Below, piece by piece: positions 1-12,162 of a DNA stretch of 64,000 bases. Below the pieces are notes generated by a model, which saw only the letters and a list, made by a program, of their open reading frames with translations, had not been told where the DNA came from and ran no database searches. The translations under genes and the position numbers were made by a program. The stretch is from Monocercomonoides exilis (Eukaryota > Preaxostyla > Oxymonadida > Polymastigidae), in contig LSRY02000057.1 of assembly GCA_001643675.2 (NCBI GenBank), forward strand, positions 374,501 through 438,500, given 5' to 3'. Position 1 is the stretch's first letter. Every line of letters starts with the position of its first letter.

Positions 1-345
1 TCAGGTGATGCAATATTGATTCCCATCATTCGCTGCATTAATTTGGACATATTTTTTCTCTCTATTTATCGTTTCTTTTGTTTGAAACTTTTTTATTTTC
101 ATTATTTTTATTTTTCAATTCGAAAAATTATCATCTGCATCAGCAAATACCGATTCATGCCTGAAAAGAACTGTAGGAATATCGTTGCCTTGGAACTGTC
201 TCAGATGTTTTCCAAGCACTCACAAAGTGATTGTTGAAAGAAGTTTTTTATCTTAATGATTGTGATGAAAACCATAATTTATTTCAATTTGATCATCCGG
301 AAAAAAAAATAAAAATTTTCAAATCAAAATTGATTTTAATTCCAT
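1..345. other. AT-rich region upstream of the first surface-protein gene
   Basis: No convincing coding exon, RNA gene or repeat was seen here. A 73-codon open frame at 16-237 is rich in Phe, Ile and Tyr, as expected from AT-rich non-coding DNA. The part next to the ATG at 346 presumably holds the promoter and 5' UTR of the following gene, but no specific element could be identified. Confidence 0.5.
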
Positions 346-3300
346 ATGAGAATGCATTTGTTCCTTTTTGCATGTTTGATTCTTTGGAGTTCATTTGAAG
401 CGCAATATGTCTCTGGTGCTGCCACATTGAAAAACAAAGGTATTCTTTGGCATTAACATTTTTTAATAAATTGTATTTATTTTGGTCAAGGAAATTTGAA
501 TGATTCACAATTTATCTCTAAGGCAGATGGTTATTATTTCTTTGAACAGAGAAATACGTCAGGAGCTAAAAGATTGCAATCAGGAATATCTGCAGTTGTT
601 AATACATTTTTGGCATTCCACAATTCTACAGTCTTACTCAAGAATTTGGCAATTGAACATTTATCTTCACCTTTGATATTAATTACAGATAAATCAAAAA
701 TCACAATTGATTCCTGCATTTCCCACCAAAAGTCGGAATCTCCGTTTCAATTGCAAAGTGGGTCAATCAGCATGGTGAATTTGAGTTTGATCCCCCAAAA
801 GAATCTTTGCCCTTCCAGTCTCATATTTTCATCTGATGATTCAAATATTGCCATTTTGAGAAATTCGATCATGATGGATCTGACTGTATCATCCTCAGAC
901 TATTTCCTTTTGTCTGGAAAGAGTCAAAGTGAACAGATTAATAACTGTGCCTTCAGGAATATTTCTGTAAAGCCCTTCAAGAACATTGATTTTCATAAGG
1001 AGCATTCGTGCTTGCTGAGTTCAATGGAGAATTGCCTCATTTATTCGTGTTTGAATGCCTTTGAAGGAGGGATCTCGAGTGGATCCTATTCTTCACAAGA
1101 ATTCACCTGTAGAAACACAACTACATACTTTGGGAAAAGAGAAGCGAATGATCTTCAAAGAAAAGAAAAAATGGACACAACAAACAGTCAATCCTTTTCA
1201 TTGTGCGAATGGGAAGATTGCACATCCCCACAAGGAGGTGCTCTTTATGTTCATGATAATGAAAATGCTATACTTAGAGTTGAGAATTCATCATTCACAA
1301 GATGCAATGCTTCAACTGCAAGAGGTGGAGGAATATATGCATTGAATATCGCTGAATGCATTGTTCTTCATTCAATGTTTGCTCAATGTTCTGCAGCAGC
1401 AACAACAAATAATGGGGGAGGGGGAATTCAATTTGAAACAACAATTTCACTGTCAATGGTCGATAATTGTTCATTTTTCAATTGTTCATCGGGCAATGAC
1501 GGAGGGGCAATTGATCTCGCTCAAGCAATAATTCGAAAACAAACAGCTTTCATTAAAAATTCAATATTTGTCTCTTGCAATGCAAATCATTCAACCTCAT
1601 CCGCTGGAGGTGCAATTCAACATTGGACTTCCATTGACAAAGCAATCATTTCAAATTGTTTGTTCCGTAATTGTCATTCCATGTGTGGAGGAGGCGCTGT
1701 TGGTATATTAATAAATAGTCACAATAACGGAATATTGCTTTATTGCTGCTTTTTCCACAATAATACATGCGGAGCAGGAGGAAATGACATTGCTCTCCAT
1801 AATTCAACAGAAAACAACATTGATCCAAGTTGCTACTCTTCAAGGAATGCATCAAACAGGGTTAGTACAGACTTATATTCCATTGTTGATAGAAGCGAAT
1901 GGCTTCGCAATGTTTCTGGAAGAGTCAGATTTGTATCATCGACCGAAACGCAGCCCAATGCCAAAGATACATTTGCATGTGGACTGAATGAAAGTCATCC
2001 TTGCAACACCATCAGCCATTGTTTGAGTCAACTAATTCCAGAATTAGTGAAGGATATTGAGATGCTCGCAGGAACGATCACAGAAACCAAGAAAGTGGAA
2101 AGTGGAACAAACTCTTTCACAATATATGGCAAAAATGACTTGAGTTCAACGATACAAACAGATTTTGAAGAATCAGGTTTATCTCTTTTTTCAGTCTCAA
2201 CAGGCGCATTGACTGTCAGAGACTTTGTTCTTGTGTATGACTCTGCTCATCCGAATAACCGAGATTCAAGGCTATTTGAGATAAGTGGAACGGGAGAGAT
2301 GCATATTAGCAGATTGAACATTTCTGCTGGAAGTGGGCAAATTTCAGAAGCAGCATTTACTACAGAATTGATCAATATTCAGAATGGAGTATGTCAAATG
2401 GAAAATGTGAATTGGGCAAAGACTATTTCCGCAACTTCATTGGTTTCACTTTCTTCAACAAATGAAATTTCATTGACACTTTCCGAATGCACGTTTAGTG
2501 GAATTGAGAGAACAACGAGTGGAGCTTCTGTCATCTCATTTTCCAATGACAAGGCAAACATCGATCTGAATTCTTGTTCATTTTCAGGATGTGGAAGCAC
2601 AGGTTCAGAGAATGGAGGATCAATGAAGCTATGTGTTGGGAGTGAAAATGAAGTGAAAGTGAAAGGAGGTGATTTTGATGAATGCTATTGCTCAGTGGTA
2701 AATGGTCTCGGAGGAGGAATTTTTCTTCAATTGATGAATGAGAACCCAAATTTCCTGATATCGTCTTCATTTGGAACAAACACAGCCAAATGGGGAAGGG
2801 ATATTTTTGTCATTTCACCAAATCTGGAAGAAACAGCAAAATCCAAAAACATCACATGTGTGGAAGCCTCTTTGGATTCTTTTGAGAAGATTCGAGGATA
2901 TGACAATGGAAACACAAGTGTGGCCATTCCTCTGTGCGTTTATCTCCTCCCAACACCAGAAGAAATCTATGTGAGCAATATTGAGGCATCCAATCATTCG
3001 CGCTGTGGAATTGTCCAATTCCCTTGTTTAACAATGAAACATTCACTCACAAGACAAGCAGGAACAAAGAAAGTTGTTGTGAATGGAATGATTTTGATGA
3101 GCGATGAATTGGCCTTTGTTGGACAGAAACACGAAATCAGAGGAAGTGATGAACTGAGTGGCTGGACAGTCTCTGATTCAAATTCAATGACCAATTCAGC
3201 GATGATTTCAGCAAATATTGAAACAGTCTTGTCAAATCTTATCTTCTCTCTTCCATCTTCTCTTTCATCACACTCCACTTTTATTTTGTCTTCTTCACAA

Positions 3301-6300
3301 CTAACTATGTCTCGTTGTTCTCTTTCTCTTCAAAATCCATTGTCAGAATTGACAATTCTGTTCTTATCTGTTGAGTCTGGAACCTTGGCTATTGATTCAT
3401 TCTCAGCTTCGTCAATCACTTTGAGTGGAAATCCATTGATCTCTTTGTGTGAAAGCAACACAAATTCGGAGTTGATGAACACTCTGTGGTTGAACATGAC
3501 GAATTGCACTTTCACAAAAATTGAAAGAGCAGCTGGAAGTGGAGGCTGTATCAACATCAATAACAGCAATGATGAAAATACGAACACACAAATAAATATT
3601 GAAAAATGTGAATTTGATGGATGCTCCGTGCTGGATGATGAAAGCAGAGGAGGGGCCATTGATGCTCAGTTGAAAGGGAATACTCAATTGAATATTATTT
3701 CATGCACATTCATAGGATGCACGGCACCAGCAGAAGAAGAAAAGACTGGCTTTGGGGGAGGGATGGCACTGAAGCTGATTGATGATTGTTCTTCGTTTGT
3801 GATCTCATCCCCTGTTTATGATGTGGACAAGCCAAATGTTGCAAAATGTGGAAATGACCTGTTTGTGGAAGCATTGAACTTGACAAAGAGCATCACAAAC
3901 ATTTCTCTTCCATTTGTGTCAGAGAATCTGGATGATATTTCGTTGGATTCTATGAGAGGCTTTGATGGAAGTGATACAACGAATGCCATTCCGCTGGTAT
4001 ATTTCTGGATTGCACTTGGCTCAGAGTTATTTATTGGAGACAAAGGAAGAGATATGGGTGCATGTGGATTTTCGGATTATCCTTGTCTGTCAATTGATTA
4101 TTCATTGAATCGATTGACTGAAGGAAATGAAAAGAATATGAACATCATTGGGAAGGGGATTCTTCAGAAATGCGTGGATCTCAGCGGGGCTGTAATAAAA
4201 TCGGATAATAGCAGCATTAGCTCCTTAGAATGTCTCGCTTCGATTGAAGGAACAGAAGAAGCAGTTATGAAGATTCAGGGAATTACAAATTTTGAACTGA
4301 TAAACTTTGTGGTTCCATCTTCATTCACAAGTGGAGTCAATTATTTGATGGATGTTGGATCAAGCAATGGATTATTGACTCTGAAAGACTGCTCGTTCAC
4401 AAAAAATGAAGAAAATGACAGAGAAAAAGAAATAATGAATTTTGGGTTGATCAAAGCAGATGGAGGTGCAGTCAAATTTGAATTTGTGTTAATTCAGTCA
4501 CAAAGCTTTTCAAAAGATGTTATTTCTGTGTTATCTTCAACGATTCTGAACATTAAGAACTTGACGATGAAGAATGTTCAACTTGATGGGGCGAGTGGAT
4601 TGAGCATTTCAAAGAATTCAAGAAGAGAGAGAAATGATGTTGAACAAGATGTTGTTATTGAGTGGAGCATATTCGAAGAAATCACTCAAAACACAACGGA
4701 TGATATTCCCATCATTCGAAACACCAATGATGCACCCTTGAAAATTGTTATTAGAAACTCAACAATGAAGAAATGTGGAGGATCGAAATGTGGAAAGGGA
4801 GGAGGGATGTTTTGTGTGTTGAATGAGGGAGGAAGCTTTGACTGCTCATTTTGCACGATTTCGGAGTGCTTCTGCTCGAGCACAGGAAGAGGTGGGTGGC
4901 TGTTTCTGGAATGCACCTCGGTGGTTGAACAGCCTCTGAATTTTGTGCTATCCAACATCACATTCAGAGATAACTCTGCATTCAGAGGAAGAGATGTTTA
5001 TGTGAGATGCCTCTCAATCGATTCACAAATAATTGATGAGCAGTTCTTATTGGATTTCAGAATACCATTTGTGAAGGAGCTGGCAATATGGGGCTGCACA
5101 ACAGACTCGTTTGAAGAAGAAGAAGATCTTCTGTTGAGGGTTGTGAAATACCAGAGCGAGACAATATTTGTGTCTTCAGTTTCTGAAAACTCAGCAGATA
5201 GCAAGCAGTGTGGAGAGTTCAGCATGCCTTGTGAGTCGTTGAATCAGGGAGTGCAACACATTATTCCATCATCGTATTCCCAACTGTTGATATCAGAGGA
5301 AACAATCATGAATGGGGAATGTGATGTGCATGATGTGATTATCCACTCATTGCAATCTCAGTCAGCTGCTTCAGTGCATTTGAACTCAACAATTAATATC
5401 AATGAGGGAAATCTCATTACAACATCAGAGAATGTTCGGTTTGAGAGATTGAAATTCAACTTTGACCAGTCGTTTTCTTATTCTGGAAGTTCAGTCATTC
5501 ATGAAGCAAGTGGACAGCTTTCTCTTTTATTTGTTGATTTCTCTTCTGTTGGATTGCCAAGCAACAATCAGCCTGCTTTTCTGAACTCAACATTGCTGAG
5601 CATAGAAAATGGAATTCTGCATGTTGATAACTGCTCAGTGTCGCTCCTTTCATTCAAGAATCCTTCATTTCTGCTTTGTGGAGATGAGATATCATTGACA
5701 AATGTGAAAATGGATAATTTTGAAGCAATGGAAAATGTGTTTGTGATCGATGGATGCAAAAAAGTTGTGTTCAATGGAATTGATGGAGATGGAGTGAAAT
5801 TGTCTGATGGCTGCATCTTTTCAATAAATGATTCAACTTCAGGAACAATTTCCATTGGAAGCTCCTCATTCAACAACTGTTCAAGAAATTCAGATGGAGC
5901 TTCTGTTCTCTCGGCTTCTTCAACTTCTGCTCAAATATCTCTTTCTAATTGCTCTTGCTCAAACTGTTGTTCCATATCTGACAAAGGAAGCATTGTGGAA
6001 TTGAGCAATGCGATTGATGCTTCGATGGATTTATGTCGATTTGTTGGAGTGCTAGGAAAAGAAAGTGAAAATGAGAGAAACAATAATTTTGAAGAAATAT
6101 GCAAATGGAATGGATCTCTTGTTCATTCAACAAACTCAACAATAATGATGAAGGATGTGACAATATCGAATTCTTCATCAGGTGGATTGTCAGTATCTGC
6201 TGGTAATGTGACAATTGAGAAAGGAGAGTTTTTGAACAACAACCCATTCATTGAAAAATATCCATCGATGAGAAGAAACATCATTTGTTCAGATTCTGCT

Positions 6301-8103
6301 TCGTTGACTATTTCCAGCTTGAAAGGAGGAGATGGAGTGTTGCCCAATTCTTCCCTTTGGATTCTGGATGATGGATGTGATTTGAGAGGAATGGCAGGAG
6401 AAAGAGCATCTCCTTTCTTCATTCCCAGATTGGAAGATGTTTCAGTGAATGAAAATGGAAGCAACATTGGAATTAAATTCAAGGGATCACTTTTTGTGCC
6501 TTGTGACTTGTCATTCAGACTTGTGTATAAAACAGGAGATGTGGAGTTGGTTGAGACATATCAGTTTGAGGAAGATGGTTTTGCTTCAGAAACTGAAGTG
6601 ATTGGAATAATCCCATCAGAAAATATTTCAAAGGTTGCAGATGAAACAGAGGTGTCTGTGATGATTCTGTTTGGAAAACAATTGGCTGCAACTTCTCCAC
6701 AGATACTGAAGAACAAAACAGAATCAAAGTCAGAAAATGAAAGAGTTGTTGAAGGAGGAAAAGAAAGGAAATCTTATTGGTTGTTGATTGTTATTGTGCT
6801 TATTGCTATTCTTTTGATTGTTCTCATTGTTTCAATAATATTGGCTGTTCGATGGAGAAAGGCAAAGAATGAAGCAAAAGATCTGAGAGAGATTGTGAAT
6901 GATTCAGTGAAAAAAGATCCGAAACTGATTGAGATGGTTACAATGGAGATGTCACCAGAGGAGCAGTGGAGAAGAGCAGAGAGAGAGGCAGAGAAGAAGA
7001 ATGAGGAGAGGATGAAGAAAAGAGTGTATGCGAAAAGCTTGGGACACTCTGAGTCATCGGAGCATCTTCTCTCTGAGAGTGGCTCAACAGAATATATCCT
7101 GGGGAAAGATTCAGACAAGATCCCTCAATGGGCATTGGAGAAAGATGAGGAAGAAGAGATTAGGAAGAGATCACCTTCACCTTCCATTTCATCCACTTCA
7201 ACAATTGATTCAGATTCATCATTTGTTCGATCAGAGAGTCTGTGTCCAACCACTTCATCTATGTCAAATCTGGTGGACGCCATGGCCTGCTCATCTCCAC
7301 ATGAGAAGCTGATTGTGGATCTGAGGGATTCGCTGTTCATGTTGTTGCATGGGCTGAATAAGACAAAGGAGATGGCAATTGGGAGTCTTCAAGAGAGAGA
7401 ACAAACAGCTGCACAGGTCTTGTTCTGGGTGGTGAATGGAGCAATCCATTCGTTTGAAGATGAGGAAGATGAACTTCCCTCTTTATTAAACTTGAGTCCG
7501 CACATTGTGCTTTTCTCAGAGCACATGGTCATCTGCATTGTTATGCATTCAGACTTATTGTCAGATGATGATTCTGACTCATCCTCCATCTCATCATCAA
7601 CAGTTGTGACATCTACCAGTGAGGATGATGATGATGAAAGAGACTCTCTGCCCTCATCCGCCTTTGAGGATGAAGATAGTTTCAAAAAAGAGTGTCTGAG
7701 GTGGAAGGCGCCTGAGCTGCAGATCAACAAGAATATGGGAGCAACAAAGGAGTCAGTTTCATTTTCGATTGGGATGATGTTGTGGGAGTGCTTGACCCTT
7801 CAAATCCCATTTGGAGATTATGAGGCAGAAGTGGCAGGGCAGAAGATTGTGAATGGGGAGCGACCGAATTTCGAAAGCATCAGCGCATCCTCGATGGAGA
7901 ATATTGCCAAGTGCTGCTTGTCTGGATGTGCCTCTCAGAGGCTGACTTTGGCTTTGTTGAAGCGCGAGTTCATCCAGCGCTTCCCTCCAGGTGCTGCTGT
8001 GCTCACAATGACAGATGCTGTTGAATGCTACAGTGGCTGTGATGGGGAGAGTGAGCGACGCAGAAACTCAGGAAGCAGAGATGAACAGAAAAGCATGTGC
8101 TAG
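346..8103 (+). CDS. Giant type I membrane protein: repeated beta-helix ectodomain, one TM, degenerate kinase-like tail
   Basis: Two exons (346-439 and 491-8103, 51-bp intron) give 2568 aa. Exon 1 starts with ATG and encodes a signal peptide (MRMHLFLFACLILWSSFEAQ); the join restores the frame through a Gly codon. The ectodomain (about aa 21-2125) is rich in Cys, Asn, Ser and Gly. It repeats motifs such as GGGI, GGAI and FxNC, typical of right-handed beta-helix (pectin-lyase-like or chlamydial Pmp-like) proteins. Four CG(x4-5)PC modules occur near aa 527, 869, 1222 and 1605. One strongly hydrophobic segment (about 2127-2152) is followed by basic residues, then a charged Ser/Glu-rich cytoplasmic part. 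About aa 2300-2535 resemble the C-lobe of a tyrosine-kinase-like fold: RWKAPEL (APE motif) and a SIGMMLWECLTLQIPF helix. I see no VAIK, HRD or DFG motif, so it is probably a pseudokinase. A paralogue begins at 62230. It is presumably a surface receptor or adhesin; the ligand is unknown. It ends in TAG with an in-frame TGA two codons later. Confidence 0.88.
1975..5260 (+). repeat. Four diverged CG(x4-5)PC modules within the surface-protein ectodomain
   Basis: Short cysteine motifs recur about every 1.0-1.15 kb: CGLNESHPCNTISHC (near 1977), CGIVQFPCLTMKHS (near 3002), CGFSDYPCLSIDYS (near 4062) and CGEFSMPCESLNQG (near 5210). Each is followed by a predicted beta-rich stretch with GG(G/A)(I/M) and Cys-x-F motifs. 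The ectodomain therefore consists of about four modules of 340-380 aa, presumably arisen by ancient tandem duplication. The paralogue at the right end has the first module (CGLNESCSCFTISHC). Confidence 0.75.
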
Positions 8104-9177
8104 TGGTGAAAATGGTGATAATCACATTTGTCTTTTCTTTCACCCTTTTCCCAATGCATTTGAGAAGAAAGATGATGATATCAATATATCTCTCATCTCT
8201 CTTGTATTCTTCAAACAAACTGTTCAGCTGTTCAGAAGTTGAGTCAATTGTCTCTTTGAAGGAGCATCCAGTCAAAAACTCACTTAATCACCCACAGGAG
8301 AAAATCAAAATTTTGATGTATTGCATTCAAAGAGCGATGTTTGATTGTTATTGATGAATAAATTAACCTTTTTGGAGACTTGTGAAAAAATGAAGTTCAA
8401 CGGACATTATGAACACAACTGACATTGAGGTGAAAGAGAATTCTTATTGTTTGTTTTTTGTGTGGCAGATGAATGAATTTTTGAGTTGTCAGCTGGCTCC
8501 ATCATTTGCATTTGGTCTTCAATGCAGGTGATTGGATCTTTGCTGTTTATATTGGAAAATACTTCCTTGAATAATCTGCCATTTGAGGATTATTTCACAA
8601 GCTGCCACATTTTTGCTTTTCTTTCAAACAGAAGAATTCTATTGATGAAAAAGATGTTTTGTATTTGTTTGACCAATATCGATTTTGAAGTGGAGTGTTT
8701 TCAGTTGTTTTCTTTGAACTTGTTTTTCATTTTTGTATTTGTAACTTTGACTTTTTTTAATTCAGTTGCTTTATTCGGTGGTAAATTTAGTTGTAATCAT
8801 TATCTATTATTTTTTCAAATTCTTTCACGAGTTGCTTTTGTTCTGTTTTGTTCAAAGAATGATCTTCAAAATTGCTTTCACCTTCTTTTGTTGTCGTTCT
8901 TTGTTTTTTGAAATAGCAAACATTTTTCATTATTTATTGTTCATCACATGTGTATCCATTCATGTAACTCCTTCAATAATTGTAACTCAATTCTTTTATA
9001 TTTCACACTCATTTCATTTTTGCATTCATCCACATTGTTTTTGGAAAATGAATTATCATTTTTTCACATTTCACAACAAATGATGAAATATTGCGTTCGA
9101 ATTATTTAACAAGAATATTTCCTCAGCAAACGAATAGATTCCAGTTATCTTTGTTAGATCTGAGAAACAAATGGTTA
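8104..9177. other. Intergenic AT-rich DNA downstream of the surface-protein gene
   Basis: No supported gene. A 141-codon open frame at 8486-8911 is dominated by Phe, Leu and Ser, with no recognisable motif and no intron structure; it is probably chance. The first few hundred bases should contain the 3' UTR of the preceding gene. Confidence 0.5.
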
Positions 9178-9920
9178 GGGTCAATTATTTATCGGTGCGC
9201 AAAAAATTAATCTGGACCTAAATTTTCTGGCTCTCCAGAGCACTTTTAGAAAAAAATAAAAAATAGAAAATTATTAATATATTATAATATACTATTTCTG
9301 AAAATATTTTTTCATATTTTAATTTTTGTGAAAAGATCTGGTGTTTTTTGTTTTATTTTTCTGATCAAAGACTTGCTCATTTTTTCACGAGCTTTTTGTT
9401 CTGAGATTTTTAAGTGCTGTTATTGTTATTAAACATAACATTTTTATAATTTTGGTAATTTTTCATTGTTTTACGCTTCATTTTTTTATTTCTTTTTCCA
9501 TTTAACTACATTTCGAAAAATTGAAGAATACATGGGTGATCATTTTTGAAATCATATTTTTTCTGTCAAAATTTTTGGCTTGAATGTCTGTTTTGCATTT
9601 TTGTCAGTGAACATTGAAAAGTGATAACACCGTCCACAAAAAAAAATGTCATTAATGTTGCTCAAATGAGTGCATTTGAAATAATTGCAATTTATTAAAT
9701 ACTCGAACGATAATCTTCTGGAAATTATCATAATAAAATAAAAAAATCGAAACTCCGAAAAAAGTTATGATTTCAAAAATAATCACCCACATTTGAAAAA
9801 ATAAAATTTTTTCGTTTATTAAAAAGAAAAAATAAATAAATTATCAACAAATGAAGATATACAAAATGAAGAAAATCTTTAAATTTTTGTAATCGTGATT
9901 ATAATACTATAATACTTGTT
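9178..9920. mobile_element. Truncated mariner-type non-coding element, left arm and part of the interior
   Basis: The segment starts with a TA dinucleotide followed by GGGTCA. Over about 350 bp it matches the left arm of the complete palindromic element at 39866-40830, with shared blocks such as TTTTCTGGCTCTCCAGAGCA. After the MITE at 9534-9788 the match resumes with the interior of the 39866 copy (ATAAATTATCAACAAAT and onwards to about 9920), where the tyrosine-recombinase element begins. I found no right arm beyond 14513, so this copy is truncated or was deleted on insertion. No transposase is encoded. Confidence 0.8.
9534..9788. mobile_element. 255-bp MITE with about 32-bp TIRs and ACAT target duplication
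   Basis: The left end GGGTGATCATTTTTGAAATC and the reverse complement of the right end (GGGTGATTATTTTTGAAATC) are inverted repeats of about 32 bp. They are flanked by ACAT at 9530-9533 and ACAT at 9789-9792. The related element at 39866-40830 shows the corresponding unoccupied site near 40212-40225 (GAAGAATTCATTTG), which confirms a real insertion and defines its edges. No coding capacity. Confidence 0.85.
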
Positions 9921-9980
9921 TTGATAGAACGCAGTGAGACAGGTTTGCTTTGAGATAATGAGTATTGATCACGATTTATG
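9921..9980 (+). repeat. Left terminal inverted repeat of the tyrosine-recombinase element
   Basis: The repeat begins TTGATAGAACGCAGTGAGAC and ends in GATCACGATTTATG. Its reverse complement occurs at 14454-14513 with about 56 of 60 matching positions. Similarity stops abruptly on both sides, which defines the element ends. Confidence 0.92.
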
Positions 9981-12160
9981 TGTGGTTAAAGATCTAACTT
10001 CGCTTATACTCTAATTCAAAGTAGATCCTAATTGTCCGCAATGAAAATGAAGCAACGACCGGTTATAATAAAACACAGAGACGGTGATGGGAAAAAAATA
10101 AGATCTAATTTTGTTCCTAGTTTGAGATGAAAATATTATTGAAGAATTAACCAGGATCTGAGCATGAAATACATCATCCGGAATAGAAGAGAGTGCACAG
10201 CTGAAAAAGTTTAAAAGAAAACCGCGCATTGTGAAGGGATTATTTCAAGAACAGAAGCTGCAATTCATTGTGCGATAATTATTGGAAATATTGCCTTGTT
10301 GTTCCGTGAAGCAATTTCAGAAACAGAAACAATGAAAAATTGTGAGATAATTATTTAAAAGATAATATGCATATGGGACAAAATATTTAACTTCAGGCAT
10401 TTTCATTGAAAAATTATGCACTTTTCATTGACGTTTTGATATCAAAAAACTAAATAAAAATGTATTCATTTTTTGAAATACGCTTGAAGTCACAAAACAT
10501 TTTGTCATAACATCAATGAAGTTTGTCTACGGATGTGATAATTCATTTTATTTTGAAATCTGATTATGTTCAAATGTGTTATGAGTGAAGCAGTTTTTCA
10601 ATGTCTCGTGCAAAAAATGCTTGAAAGTCCGTATTTTCCCCCATATCAATTGATTTTCAAATAAAAAAAACAACAAAATATTTTGCTTATTTATTTGGAA
10701 TAAGAACCACGTATTGAAGCGAGATAAAGATATATTAAGATATCGCTTAATATCGCAAATATTTAAGAAGATTGAACCACATATTGAAGAGAGATTATTT
10801 TTGAGAAAGAACCCACTTTCAATTGAAAGATATTTTATTGAAGTGATGCTGTGCATTCCCAAGAGATTATTCCAAAGAATGAAGTTGCAAAATAATATTA
10901 ATTATATTTACCGAACAAAGGAAAAAGAGCAATGCATAGACGCGAGATATTGATAAATACAGAATCATCAAAATAACGAAAAAATATTTGATTAGAAAGT
11001 TTCACATATGACAGCGGGATTTTGCTGGAGTAAAATATCATTAAAGTTAAAGAATATTATTTTGAAAAAATGCTTTGCATTACTGAGAGATGAGAACAAA
11101 AAACAAAATCAAGTTTTAACGCTTGACCTGGAGAAAATAGAGAGAAGAGAGATCCGTGCTTTGCCGCGAGACTGAGAGATGAAAGAGATAAACCTCGTTC
11201 AATTGCGAGACTATGAAAGGAGAAAGAGAAGAGAACCGCGCTTCGCTGCGAGATGATAATAGAGATAGAAAACTCAGGAAATCGATCGGCTTTTGCAAAA
11301 AATATAGACTAGTTGCATTGCGACACAATATCAAAACTGAAAAAGTGAAATATCTTTAATTTATAATTAGAAATGATACGATTCACAACAAGAGAAATTA
11401 TCACAAAAGTGAAACTGCGAAATATAACGAGACTGAGAAAGAAAAGAGATTTATGTGTTGTTGCGAGATTATTGTGGAGAAACAAACCACTGAAGATCAA
11501 AAGAGTTGATATAAAGAGAGAGCTGAGTTTGCTGATAGATAAGGATTGAGAAAGAAATTGAGATAAATTGTGATTTGATAATATAATTAGAAACATTAAA
11601 CTTTTGCGAGATAGGTGCAGATATAGAGACTGCGAAATTTCGTGAGAAAATTGAAGAAGTGAAATCCGCGAAAAAACGCGAGGAGAAGATAGAGTGTTAG
11701 ACCGCTGAAGACAGCGAGAGGAGGATACACAAATAAGCCGCATCACATTGAATGATGAAACAAGGAGAAGACTCCGCATATCTTAGCTGAAATGCTGATA
11801 GATGCACTCAGCCGGACTTAGAAGAAACCGGACAATGCACTGAGAGTGGTATAAGTCAAAGAGACATTTTAAACAATCGCACCGAGAAGACTGGATACAA
11901 TTTCAGAACTGATTGTGCTGATTCCCTGCGGAACTATTTGTTAACTATCCTCTCTGAAAAGGAAGAGAAAGAAAGAATTGTTTATAAACGAGATTGAACT
12001 AGTCCATCCGTTCTTGAGATATATTGCACGGGTGCTGAAAGAGAAAATGAACGGATCTCATAGGGAACATACGATTCTGATTCTGCCAGCCTGGCAGGGG
12101 CAGACCTGGACCCCGCTACTGCAGCCTGGGCATTTGACAATGACCCTGGGGACCTTTCAG
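9981..12160. other. Decayed left half of the element; degenerate purine-rich quasi-repeats
   Basis: No open frame of useful length is present, although a DIRS element would carry GAG and RT/RNase H here. From about 10200, and densely at 11150-11780, variants of TTGCGAGA or CCGCGCTT followed by purine-rich runs (AGAGATGAAAGAGATA-like) recur at roughly 40-nt intervals. They could be the remains of a tandem array or of a repetitive coding sequence eroded by mutation. An antisense 156-codon frame (11309-11779) simply reads this composition and is not supported. Confidence 0.5.
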
Positions 12161-12162
12161 GA

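Noticed and set aside
8486-8911. 141-codon ORF downstream of the first surface gene
   Set aside because: Phe/Leu-rich composition typical of T-rich non-coding DNA, with no motif or supporting splice structure.
11309-11779. 156-codon minus-strand ORF in the recombinase element
   Set aside because: Reads the complement of purine-rich quasi-repeats; no resemblance to RT, RNase H or GAG.
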